Below, piece by piece: positions 27,062 to 35,126 of a DNA stretch of 45,767 nucleotides (positions are counted from its first letter, which is position 1; every line of letters starts with the position of its first letter). The stretch is from Marine Group II euryarchaeote MED-G36 (lineage in GTDB: Archaea > Thermoplasmatota > Poseidoniia > Poseidoniales > Thalassarchaeaceae): NCBI GenBank assembly GCA_002457595.1, contig NTJR01000002.1, forward strand, positions 1-45,767, read 5' to 3'. Position numbers and translations under genes: made by a program. The notes below the pieces were generated by a model, which worked only from the letters and a program-made list of their open reading frames with translations, did no database searches and was not told the origin of the DNA.

Positions 27062-27148
27062 TCTCGAGAAATTCTCTAGTAGCATTAATTGAACCAAAAT
27101 GAATGAACTCTAGCGTTTTATTCAAAGTAGATATGGTTATCAGATGCC

Positions 27149-28096
27149 ATGGATGGTACAGTACGGGATATGTTACACCTCCGCGGTGTTCGCATCTCTC
27201 CTGTTGAAGGATTCAGCGAAATCATTGGGTTTCGTTGCTTGGGTGTGGCCGAAAAAATCCCCGATTTTGATAATCAGGGAGGCTCTTTAGTACATATTTG
27301 GCACGTATCTAGAGATGCATTACCCGTTAGTGTTTCAGAAGCAGAAAGATGGCTAGTAGATGCCCCACCTGGTCGCCATTGGATACTTAGTGAACGTGAA
27401 TTTTCAAAACCGGCACATCAGATTTTATCTAATATTACAGTAGAATTCTGGGGGCCAGAGAAACTCGCTCGATGGATTGGTGAATCTGTATTACGTGGAG
27501 ACATGTCAGCCCAAATTTCTTTAGAATCTGAGAAAATTGAAGATGAATCTCAAGAAGTAATAATTTCAGAATCTGAGGCGATAAAAGTTTTCTCTTCAAA
27601 AATAGATCTTGAAGATTGGTTAATCCAGAGAGGGATGGAACACGTCGACTCTAATCCAGTATTATTACAGGCGACAATTTGGACAGTACATGGGTCCTTA
27701 ATTAGTCCAAGTGGATTAAATGAATCTCATTCTTGGAGAGTTCTTGAAGATCCATGGGCTGAAAAATTAGAACTACATGACGAATCTGAAATGTTAAGGA
27801 ATTCGCCTAATATAAGATTATTAAAACCTCAGGAGACTAAGTGGTTAGGAGATAATGATTTGAGAACTATGTTAATCGGAATTCTAGAAACACGCCGCCA
27901 GAAAGAAGACGATTCTCGAAAAAGTGCAGTTCGCAGTACAATGCTAGAGAGGTGGGAATTTGATTATGAAAACGCTAGTCTCGAGAGCACCCCTGCTGCC
28001 ATTCCTGGATGGATATTGAAAACTGGAGGCGTAACCGAGATACTCCATTCTAGAAATGGTCGTAGCTACAACATTAATTTCGCTGAAGTGCCATGA
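27149..28096 (+). CDS. Uncharacterised protein, possible nuclease-like N-terminal fold
   Basis: I do not recognise this 315-residue cytoplasmic protein. Residues about 12-125 alternate strands and helices and end VEFWGPEKLARWIGESVL, which resembles the end of restriction-endonuclease-like (Mrr-type) domains, although the catalytic D-(E/Q)xK set is not obvious. The middle is acidic (SEKIEDESQEVIISESEA). The C-terminal part (about 150-315) is rich in Trp and has no motif I can name. No Shine-Dalgarno is visible, so it may be leaderless. It follows L30e by 87 bases and overlaps the convergent coiled-coil gene by 23 bases. Confidence 0.6.
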   Translation: MDGTVRDMLHLRGVRISPVEGFSEIIGFRCLGVAEKIPDFDNQGGSLVHIWHVSRDALPVSVSEAERWLVDAPPGRHWILSEREFSKPAHQILSNITVEFWGPEKLARWIGESVLRGDMSAQISLESEKIEDESQEVIISESEAIKVFSSKIDLEDWLIQRGMEHVDSNPVLLQATIWTVHGSLISPSGLNESHSWRVLEDPWAEKLELHDESEMLRNSPNIRLLKPQETKWLGDNDLRTMLIGILETRRQKEDDSRKSAVRSTMLERWEFDYENASLESTPAAIPGWILKTGGVTEILHSRNGRSYNINFAEVP

Positions 28097-28952
28097 TTTC
28101 GTCAGTAGACAGAGTGTCTCCAGACATTAGGCGAGTCATTAAGTCAGTAACTTCTACTTGTTCATCATTAATTGCGTCTCCAGAGTCTCTCGCTTCTAGT
28201 GTTTTTAGTAAATCTTGCATAGAGTGGATACAACGTAAAGCGACAATATATCGGCTGTGTAATGAATCTGCTTCTCTTTTTGCCCGAGTAACTCCTGCTT
28301 GTGCTTTGTTTGCTTTTTCACGAAGTCGATCTACCTCGTCAGATAATTCAGCCATTAAATCATGAGAGTCTTGCGCCTTAGAAACTGCTTTTTCTACATT
28401 TTTATGTGCTTTTTCCTGACTTTTTTCAGCATTTCGAAGATCCCTCTTCATTTCTCTTATTCCGCCACCCGTATCATTTTCTTTTGCAGATTTGAGTTCT
28501 GCAGATAATTTTTTCATTTTACTCAGAAATTCTCTTTCCTTTTTACCAAGAAATCTCCCTTGTTCATACATTTTTTCGAATTTATCCATTTCTGCGCGAA
28601 TACGAGCCGGAGAACGATTCTTCTCAACTTTTTCCTTTTCCGCTTCTTCACTTTGTTTATCTATTTGTTCTCTGAATTCAGTTCTAATTTTCTTTAATTC
28701 CCCTGAGTATTCAGCACGCAGTTCTTTTAAATCGCGAACAATTTGATTTTGTTCATCTCTCAGACCTTTTTGATTTTGGACTTCTGTAATTAATTCCTTA
28801 ACCTGTCTGTTTAATTCATTTCTTTGATCAAGCAAAGCGCGAACTTTTGAATTCCATTGATCACGTTCCTCGCGATTGTATGAAATTTGTTCATTAACTT
28901 GCGAACAGCGAGGGGTAAGTACATCTCGAACATCTTGACTTTGCATCGACAT
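28074..28952 (-). CDS. Coiled-coil protein 3 (COG1340-like paralogue)
   Basis: This 292-residue protein is almost entirely helical coiled coil, with heptads from about 20 to 255 (EERDQWNSKVRALLDQRNEL, then VKELITEVQNQ). A mid-chain break, RIRAEMDKFEKMYEQGRFLG...KKEREFLSKM, matches the signature of the archaeal COG1340 coiled-coil family, which has no established function. The last 40 residues (QVEVTDLMTRLMSGDTLSTDE) form a separate small motif. It is the last gene of a three-gene run of paralogues. The ATG at 28952 is set by AGGAGG 9 bases upstream rather than by earlier in-frame ATGs. Confidence 0.72.
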   Translation of the reverse strand: MSMQSQDVRDVLTPRCSQVNEQISYNREERDQWNSKVRALLDQRNELNRQVKELITEVQNQKGLRDEQNQIVRDLKELRAEYSGELKKIRTEFREQIDKQSEEAEKEKVEKNRSPARIRAEMDKFEKMYEQGRFLGKKEREFLSKMKKLSAELKSAKENDTGGGIREMKRDLRNAEKSQEKAHKNVEKAVSKAQDSHDLMAELSDEVDRLREKANKAQAGVTRAKREADSLHSRYIVALRCIHSMQDLLKTLEARDSGDAINDEQVEVTDLMTRLMSGDTLSTDEIMALQRN

Positions 28953-28961
28953 TAGTACGTT

Positions 28962-28967
28962 CCTCCT
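28962..28967 (-). promoter_or_regulatory. Shine-Dalgarno AGGAGG deciding a coiled-coil gene start
   Basis: A full AGGAGG lies 9 bases before ATG 28952, making this start more likely than the in-frame ATG codons at 29000 and 28991. Confidence 0.6.
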
Positions 28968-29031
28968 GATTCTTCCCGATGCGATTTCCATATAAGGCAT
29001 AGTATTGAATTTAGAAAAAATATTTTTCGTT

Positions 29032-29994
29032 TTATTCTCTTTTCGCAGCGGAATTACCTTTCCGAGGCCCCCCTCTTGTGACCCCTAATTTTCTTTTTTG
29101 CCTTTTTCCAGTTCGTGGTTTTTGATTTTTCTGGGATTTTGTTTCTTCAGTAGCAGCAGGTGTGGATAAATCTGTCAACCGTCCTGAATCAAGCAGAGCA
29201 CTCAGTTCTGTTGTATTTAGGGCCCCTCCTTTACTTGCTCTTTGTTTGACATCTGATAGGCGGATTGGTTTTCCTCTTGAACTAGTTATTTTTAGATAAG
29301 AACGTAGTAATCCTAGATTTTTCCGAATTATTTTTCTTTCTTCTTTTATTTTATCTAGACGCTTATCTATCCCCGATATTCTCTTACTCATTTTTCTGAT
29401 TTCATTACGGGTGACATTATCCGAGTTAATTTCCGATTCTTCTACAGCTGCATCAACGGTTTCTTTCTTTATTTTGCGGGTTGCATCTAATTTATTTGTG
29501 ATTTCTCTAATCGATTCAACAAACTTAACATATTCTTGATGCGCATTTTCTGCTTCCCTTTTCTTGACAATGGCAACTTGTAATTCGAAAAACCGGCGAA
29601 AAGAATCTAATTCTCTAGGTAATGTAGGGACAGTAGTTAGATCATTGTCAATTGTTGTTAGTTTTACGTATGTTTCTGCGAGCCATTCTTCAAGAACGCT
29701 AGCCGGTGGGGGGATTAATCGATTCATTTCATCTCTAGTTTTACGGCATAAATCGGCTTTTTTCTTAATTGAGTGAAATTCTTTTAACAATCCTTTCCGC
29801 TCAGAATTTGCCTCTTCAATACCTCCAATGGCTGCACGTAATGATTTTACAATTTTGATTTGCTCCTTTCTATCATCTTTAAGAGTATTAAATTCATCAT
29901 CTAATGTTCTGATTTTTCGTTCTTGATTAGCAGAACGTTCAACGATTTCTTCATGAGGAATTGTTTCTAATTCGCTAAAATCAACATCACTCAT
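29032..29994 (-). CDS. Coiled-coil protein 2 (COG1340-like paralogue)
   Basis: This 320-residue protein is mostly coiled coil (about 15-245) with a proline break at LIPPPASVLEEW near residue 95. A central segment, LTTVPTLPRELDSFRRFFEL, occupies the place of the family signature. A region at about 255-278 (GGALNTTELSALLDSGRLTDL) ends with a basic tail containing KRQKRKLGVTRGG, close to the tail of the paralogue at 35127. Its start overlaps the stop of the upstream paralogue (ATGA), and GGAGGTGAGGA precedes the ATG. A structural or scaffold role is likely; the function is unknown. Confidence 0.72.
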   Translation of the reverse strand: MSDVDFSELETIPHEEIVERSANQERKIRTLDDEFNTLKDDRKEQIKIVKSLRAAIGGIEEANSERKGLLKEFHSIKKKADLCRKTRDEMNRLIPPPASVLEEWLAETYVKLTTIDNDLTTVPTLPRELDSFRRFFELQVAIVKKREAENAHQEYVKFVESIREITNKLDATRKIKKETVDAAVEESEINSDNVTRNEIRKMSKRISGIDKRLDKIKEERKIIRKNLGLLRSYLKITSSRGKPIRLSDVKQRASKGGALNTTELSALLDSGRLTDLSTPAATEETKSQKNQKPRTGKRQKRKLGVTRGGPRKGNSAAKRE

Positions 29995-30848
29995 TCCTCC
30001 TCACCTCCCTTTTTTTGAGAGGGGGGGGTAGTCTTTTCCAGTTTTCTTTGATTCTTTTTTGATTCTTTTTTTGCAAAAGAGGAAGGACCTCCTCCTTCTA
30101 TAATTTTACGACTCGCTAATAAGTCAGGATACCCCTGCCCTAATTCTTCAAATCCATCCTTCAATCGCCTTTCCCAGTGAATTATTGCCTCGTCAGATTG
30201 ATGCAATAGCTCCTTAGCACGGTCCTTTTGTCTCCTAATTTCTCGCAATTCATCTTGCATAGCTCTTTTCTTTTCATGTAATGGTTGAGCCTTTTCTACT
30301 GCCTTTAACATATCTCGATGAGATTTATCTGCTGTTTTGAAGAGTTTGGACATCTTCCTTCGTGAATCAATGTATTCTGCCATTTCTGGATTTGTTTCTC
30401 TTCGAAATTGTAGCCATTTTTCATTTTTCTCGAGTAATTTTTTTCTTTGGTCGAGTAATTTTTTTTCTGCTTTATGATCAAGTGCGGATGTCTGAATCAT
30501 CTCTTCAATAGTTTCTAGTTCTTCAAAGAGTTTCTCTTTTTTCCATTCAGGATCTAAGTTTACCATGCCTCCCGAATCAATCAACTCATTTCGAAATTCA
30601 CGTACCTTTGGTAGTAGGCCTCCAGCATCTTTTTGAGCGCTGTCGCGGATTAACTTTAGACTAGAAACTGAATCGTTTGCTTGTTGATGTTTTTCAACTG
30701 CTCTAGATACCTTTGGTTCAAGATTTTGTTCTTCGGCCTCCAAGGTTCTAATTACTGTTGGTAACTGCTCTTTCAGGAGAATCCTCCGGTTCAGTAAGGC
30801 TTTCGCCAACACCTCAGGAGGTACGCTCAGAAGTTCCTTTGTGTTCAT
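29991..30848 (-). CDS. Coiled-coil protein 1 (COG1340-like paralogue)
   Basis: This 285-residue coiled-coil protein is the first gene of the minus-strand run. The central ELETIEEMIQTSALDHKAEKKLL follows the COG1340 signature (an E-rich helix, QTS, then a Lys/Glu helix). A short N-terminal region contains LSVPPEVLAKALLNRR, and the tail is Lys/Glu/Pro-rich. The ATG at 30848 is preferred over 30917 because the latter would leave only 27 bases to the divergent gene start and would put the palindrome at 30880-30898 inside the coding region. Confidence 0.7.
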   Translation of the reverse strand: MNTKELLSVPPEVLAKALLNRRILLKEQLPTVIRTLEAEEQNLEPKVSRAVEKHQQANDSVSSLKLIRDSAQKDAGGLLPKVREFRNELIDSGGMVNLDPEWKKEKLFEELETIEEMIQTSALDHKAEKKLLDQRKKLLEKNEKWLQFRRETNPEMAEYIDSRRKMSKLFKTADKSHRDMLKAVEKAQPLHEKKRAMQDELREIRRQKDRAKELLHQSDEAIIHWERRLKDGFEELGQGYPDLLASRKIIEGGGPSSFAKKESKKNQRKLEKTTPPSQKKGGEEE

Positions 30849-30879
30849 GGGCAATCGGCCCAATTGCAAACCTGCAATA

Positions 30880-30898
30880 AAGGTCACTACGTGACCTT
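30880..30898. promoter_or_regulatory. Perfect 19-bp palindrome, candidate DtxR-type operator
   Basis: AAGGTCAC-TAC-GTGACCTT has two perfect 8-bp arms around a 3-base centre. It lies between the divergent coiled-coil operon and the zinc-ribbon/DtxR genes. DtxR-family operators are typically 19-bp palindromes with AGGT(T/C)A half-sites, and a DtxR-type regulator is encoded two genes away (32836). It could control both directions. Confidence 0.55.
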
Positions 30899-30944
30899 GA
30901 AATGGGGTTCCCTTCATACGCTGTAATATTCGCAGGCATTATGG

Positions 30945-32846
30945 ATGAAAGGCAGCTCAGGAGGTAATTCAGCACTGAGTGTGTTGCTTGCTACCCTTAT
31001 CCTAACCAACATTGCCTTTATTTGTACAGCCGAATCTAGATTTGAGATTGAGAACTCATCTGACTGGGACCTAACTGTAATTAATGGAGATACAAATCAA
31101 CCCTCTGGAAACTCTAGTGTTTTCCAAGGAGATCTTATTTTTCTCTCAATTGAGGTATCTAATTCTGACATATCGGCAGGTCATGACGAATGGATATTCC
31201 GAATGATTCTAGGTGAAAATTCATCTCCTGATTTATCCGGTTTTTTAGATGGGTCGAATGAAACAATTCCTGTAAACATTTCATTTGGCCCCCTGCCTCA
31301 GGGTTTTGTTGAATTACTTTTTATGATCGATTCTTCAAGTGAAACGGAATCACTCTTCCTCAATGTTGAACCTAATCCATTGAATTTAACTGCAGCCGGA
31401 AATAATGATGTCGCATTAATTGGAGAGCCAGTCCATGTAGGTGACGAATTGACTGCTTCTATCCTAGTTCATAATCAGGGGATTGTCCCTCAAAGTGCAT
31501 ATCTTGAATTATCTCTAGATTCTACGGAGTATGCAGTTAGTTTACCCGTGGTTATTAATCCCGGTTCAAGCCGTGAGATTTTCTCGAGCATAACTCCGAA
31601 TTCTCCTGGCCAGAGAATTGTTAATTGGCGTGTAGTTTGCGATAATGGTGGCGTTGCAAGTGAATTAAATGGCTCCTTGTATATTCAAGTTTTACCTTCT
31701 CAATCTATGAGTTTAGTGATTGAAGATACTCATTGGTCAATTGCTGAAGGATTACATTCGGATTTTTCAATATATCTTTCAGAGGGCCAATCAAGGGAGG
31801 TCAATCTCGAAATTTCATTTATTTCGCAAACTATTGAGTCAAATGCACAATCTTTCAATATTACTCTAAATCCTGGTATGAGGACATTACCTCTATCATT
31901 AGGACAACCTTCAGCTGATGCAATGATAGTTCGAATAACAGCACCAAATTGGTCTCCCGTTTCTTCTATAGAAAATATACATGAATTAACTCCGCCTACT
32001 CTCGCTCTTTCAATTGAATCGTCAGTTCCGGTTCCGGAAATTCCAATTCCTGATGAATCTGTAGTTCTGCCCTATGAATTAACTAATTTAGGCAATTCTG
32101 CAACACTTGTTGGAGAGATTATGGCAATAAGAACTTCCGATGGAAAGATTCTTGATTCTAAAACAGCACCCGTTGTTTCTCCTCAGGAATCTTTTTCAGA
32201 TGAATTTAGCATTGAATCATGGCCTGACTCGGAAGTTGTTGAGATTGAGATCGTGTGGATCACTAGTTCCGAAACTCAGAGATTGTTGATAGAAATAGAC
32301 ACCTTTTCAGAAGAAGAAGGAGGAATTAATCTACCATTTGATTTGAAAGCCGCAATTTATGGTTCTGTTTCGGGAATCATCTTAGTCATGTTCTTCCTTG
32401 TGGTTTATCGGACATTTTCAGAAAATATTGATGATACAGGCCAATCTCGTTTTAATAAAATCCGGGAATCACGTGGAGAAAAAAAGAAGGCGGTTAAGGA
32501 GACAAAAATAGAAATTAAATGCCCTGAATGTGCTCAGAGACTTAGAATCCCTTCCTCGCACTCTGGAGCTGTAAAGTGTCCGGCTTGCGTTGCGAGATTT
32601 TCTGTTAATAACCAAGATTCTGACGCCTCAATGACTTCTGAAGATTCTACTATTTTGCATTCTGAGAAATCCGAAAAAGAAGTATTTTCTAAACAAAAAG
32701 AATTTATTTCTAAATCAACTGATGATATTCTTTCGTGTCCTTCTTGTGATCAAAAACTGAAGATTCCACTTGACAAACGTCCTGTAAAGGCACGTTGTCC
32801 TGCATGTAGGTGCGAGTTCTTTGCAGAGGTTGGTAATGATGAATGA
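30945..32846 (+). CDS. Membrane-anchored protein with Ig-like ectodomain and two cytoplasmic zinc ribbons
   Basis: This 633-residue protein has a signal peptide (about 1-29, LLATLILTNIAFICTA). A long beta-rich external region (about 30-465) follows, with CARDB-like repeats (VHVGDELTASILVHNQG; LPYELTNLGNSATLVGEI). A single helix lies at about 470-490 (YGSVSGIILVMFFLVVY). The cytoplasmic tail has a basic stretch and two CxxC...CxxC zinc ribbons: C526/C529/C545/C548 and C598/C601/C618/C621. This layout suggests a surface protein that signals to or recruits cytoplasmic partners. It is divergent from the coiled-coil operon and overlaps the DtxR-type gene, so the three may act together. I know no characterised homologue. 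Confidence 0.75.
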   Translation: MKGSSGGNSALSVLLATLILTNIAFICTAESRFEIENSSDWDLTVINGDTNQPSGNSSVFQGDLIFLSIEVSNSDISAGHDEWIFRMILGENSSPDLSGFLDGSNETIPVNISFGPLPQGFVELLFMIDSSSETESLFLNVEPNPLNLTAAGNNDVALIGEPVHVGDELTASILVHNQGIVPQSAYLELSLDSTEYAVSLPVVINPGSSREIFSSITPNSPGQRIVNWRVVCDNGGVASELNGSLYIQVLPSQSMSLVIEDTHWSIAEGLHSDFSIYLSEGQSREVNLEISFISQTIESNAQSFNITLNPGMRTLPLSLGQPSADAMIVRITAPNWSPVSSIENIHELTPPTLALSIESSVPVPEIPIPDESVVLPYELTNLGNSATLVGEIMAIRTSDGKILDSKTAPVVSPQESFSDEFSIESWPDSEVVEIEIVWITSSETQRLLIEIDTFSEEEGGINLPFDLKAAIYGSVSGIILVMFFLVVYRTFSENIDDTGQSRFNKIRESRGEKKKAVKETKIEIKCPECAQRLRIPSSHSGAVKCPACVARFSVNNQDSDASMTSEDSTILHSEKSEKEVFSKQKEFISKSTDDILSCPSCDQKLKIPLDKRPVKARCPACRCEFFAEVGNDE

Positions 32847-33492
32847 GCTGAGTGAATTTGAGGAGATGTATCTCAAATGTATGTGGGAACTGCATAGTGA
32901 AAAACCCGATAATATCGTTAAAACTACTGTTTTGGCAGAATCTATGGGCGTCAGTCCAGCCTCCACAACAGAAATGATTCAGCGATTAGCCTCCCGGGAA
33001 CTCGTCACATATATTCCATACAAAGGCTCCAGACTTACTTCTGAAGGTTTTTCTATAGCTGCCAGAATAAAACGCAGACAATATCTATTGGAAATTCTGT
33101 TATCTGATATTATCGGCTTTACTGGAGATGCCAACCTTGCTGCTTGTAGATTGGAGCATTCTATTGATGACGAATTAGAGGCCTCTATTGATCGATTGTT
33201 GGGTTACCCTAATCGAACATTATCTGGTCATAGGATTCCTGTTGTTGAAAGAGAAGTAAGGCCCTTTGAAAGAAATATTCTATTGCCGATTGCAAATATT
33301 CCTGAAGGAAACATTGGAAGTGTTGAGATTATTGCAGTTAATGGTCCAGAAGCAATCACTCTAGAAAAAATAGGGTTGTCTATTGGGTCTAGTGTCGTAA
33401 AAACTCAAGGGGATTTATTACTAAATGGTAAGCCAATATTAATCTCCGAGTCATTACAAAAAAGAATTCTAATTCGAACGGAGATGGTATAA
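32836..33492 (+). CDS. DtxR/MntR-family metal-dependent transcription regulator
   Basis: This 218-residue protein has a winged-helix domain (about 1-70: SEFEEMYLKCMWEL, then VLAESMGVSPASTTEMIQRLASRELV and PYKGSRLT). The metal-binding and dimerisation domain (about 75-125) includes AACRLEHSIDDELEASIDRLLGYP, with the E-H pair typical of the family. A C-terminal FeoA/SH3-like domain follows (about 145-218). Members sense Fe2+ or Mn2+ and repress uptake genes. It overlaps the zinc-ribbon gene by 11 bases, and GAGGT precedes ATG 32836. The palindrome at 30880 is a likely target, which would make it autoregulatory. Confidence 0.9.
   Translation: MMNELSEFEEMYLKCMWELHSEKPDNIVKTTVLAESMGVSPASTTEMIQRLASRELVTYIPYKGSRLTSEGFSIAARIKRRQYLLEILLSDIIGFTGDANLAACRLEHSIDDELEASIDRLLGYPNRTLSGHRIPVVEREVRPFERNILLPIANIPEGNIGSVEIIAVNGPEAITLEKIGLSIGSSVVKTQGDLLLNGKPILISESLQKRILIRTEMV
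33480..33488 (+). promoter_or_regulatory. Shine-Dalgarno-like GGAG before a possible non-canonical start
   Basis: GGAG (33480-33483) lies 5 bases before ATA at 33489, in frame with the membrane protein annotated from 33675. The frame is open from 33432 but has no ATG, GTG or TTG before 33675. Confidence 0.3.
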
Positions 33493-33674
33493 TCGAATCT
33501 GATTCAATTGATGATTTCCCACAAACTCTTGAAGAGTTAGCTATTGAGATTTCTGAACTTGATGAATCCCGCATTAATCAGAAACCTACTCGTATAGAAT
33601 CTGCTGAAAGTTCATCTTCAATTGAAGAATCTGATTACAAATATACAGAGCGCCTAAGAGATCGTGAAAGGTTA

Positions 33675-35081
33675 TTGCTGAGACTTGATAGATTATTAAT
33701 TTCCGGAGGTACAAGGTTAGTTCTCTTCCTCCCAATGCTTGTGGTGATTAATTTTGGACTAGCACAGTCATACAGAAACACTACTCCTGAATGGTGGCTA
33801 GAACACGTTCAAGAAGTCATTCAGGTTGAAATGTCAACTGGAATGCATATATTGTCTATCTTCATTCTTTTCGCCGATTTGTCTCTTCTACTAGTTTTGT
33901 TTCTCTTATTGACATTAACAAGGAAGATTTTCCGTTTAGAGGCAGAATCGTTGACTCGTGCAGGTTTGACCTTCAAAAGTTCACACGGCTATGCTGAGAT
34001 GCGAGCAATAATCAATGGTTCACGTAGGCAAGTTGTCGCTACTATGACATTATTATCCACATCAGCAATTTTTCTATTGGTAGCTTTACAAATAAGCACA
34101 GATGGTGATTTATCCCCGCGTCTAGTTTCCTTTTCTACTGGAACTTTACTAGCAGGTCAAGGTGTTTATCTTGTTTCTAATCAGAAACGATTCAATGCAA
34201 ATGAACCTTGGGGGATGTTAGATTCTTTCTCCCCTCCGATTCACCCTGCTCTATTGCGCCACCCATTTTCTGATGTGATAAAAGCTCATGTGGATCCATT
34301 ACTCGCTGTTCGAATTTCCGAATATCTCCGCAGTGTTGAAGATCAGGTAAAAACCAACTATTCAATTTCTCAGATACAAGAAGTACTTCTTCATTTACTC
34401 CATCTTAGGAGAAAGTCTCTAATTGATGAAGATGAATTCAGGAATTCTATTGAATCAATGATTGAAGCAGAACCTCTTGATCGTCTATTCAATCATCCAG
34501 AACTAGGTGAGGAAACTTGGGAACGTCTTTTGTCCCGTGCACAACTTGACTGTGCGCCATTTTTTAGATTACATGATCGCCTATTCATGAGGTATGAATC
34601 GGGTAGAAGTGATGATATTTGGTTCGATGTTGATATGGAAAATCTAGTCGTAGGACCTGCTAATTTGTTTGCTTTTGTACTTAATCAAACTAATGAGCCA
34701 ATTGATTTGATACTAAGGGTCCAAACACCTGATTTTCGACCTAATGAGTGCGTATATAATTTGAAACTGAACCCTTTCAGAGATGTCGAAGATAGTATAT
34801 TGAACAAATCTCGAATCACAAAAAATCTCCCTAATTTATTATCCTCTACTAGAATAATCTGGCAGAGCCTCCTCCCCTCATCTAATGGTGAAGCAACAGT
34901 CACAATTAGACTCGAAGACAAAGATGGAAATCTCGTTTCGGGTAGAGTTTTGACTGTCCAGATTCGTTCAGATTTGTTCTCTAGATTGCGCTTAACCACA
35001 GGCGCAATATTTATTGTGGGGGCAATCATTGCAATTCTTTCTCCAATTCTTCCATTTATTGGTTCGATTCTTGGCCTGTGA
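33675..35081 (+). CDS. Multi-pass membrane protein of unknown function
   Basis: From the TTG at 33675 this is a 468-residue protein I do not recognise. Helices lie at about 14-30, 57-81, 120-138 and 152-166, followed by a cytoplasmic or external soluble region of about 270 residues (170-438). That region includes a beta-rich part (FDVDMENLVVGPANLFAFVLN, then TVTIRLEDKDGNLVSGRVLTV). One or two C-terminal helices end the chain (FIVGAIIAILSPILPFIGSI). Upstream the frame stays open for about 60 acidic, Ser-rich codons, ending LRDRERLLLRLDR, so the true start may be a rare codon (ATA 33489) or masked by a sequence error. It follows the DtxR gene directly. Confidence 0.65.
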   Translation: MLRLDRLLISGGTRLVLFLPMLVVINFGLAQSYRNTTPEWWLEHVQEVIQVEMSTGMHILSIFILFADLSLLLVLFLLLTLTRKIFRLEAESLTRAGLTFKSSHGYAEMRAIINGSRRQVVATMTLLSTSAIFLLVALQISTDGDLSPRLVSFSTGTLLAGQGVYLVSNQKRFNANEPWGMLDSFSPPIHPALLRHPFSDVIKAHVDPLLAVRISEYLRSVEDQVKTNYSISQIQEVLLHLLHLRRKSLIDEDEFRNSIESMIEAEPLDRLFNHPELGEETWERLLSRAQLDCAPFFRLHDRLFMRYESGRSDDIWFDVDMENLVVGPANLFAFVLNQTNEPIDLILRVQTPDFRPNECVYNLKLNPFRDVEDSILNKSRITKNLPNLLSSTRIIWQSLLPSSNGEATVTIRLEDKDGNLVSGRVLTVQIRSDLFSRLRLTTGAIFIVGAIIAILSPILPFIGSILGL

Positions 35082-35126
35082 AATTAATTCAGGCCCATTG
35101 AATAAGGATGCATACTTCGGCCAATT

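Noticed and set aside
30941-30967. Eight-codon upstream frame (ATG 30941) overlapping the zinc-ribbon gene start
   Set aside because: Too short to separate from chance and without a ribosome site of its own.
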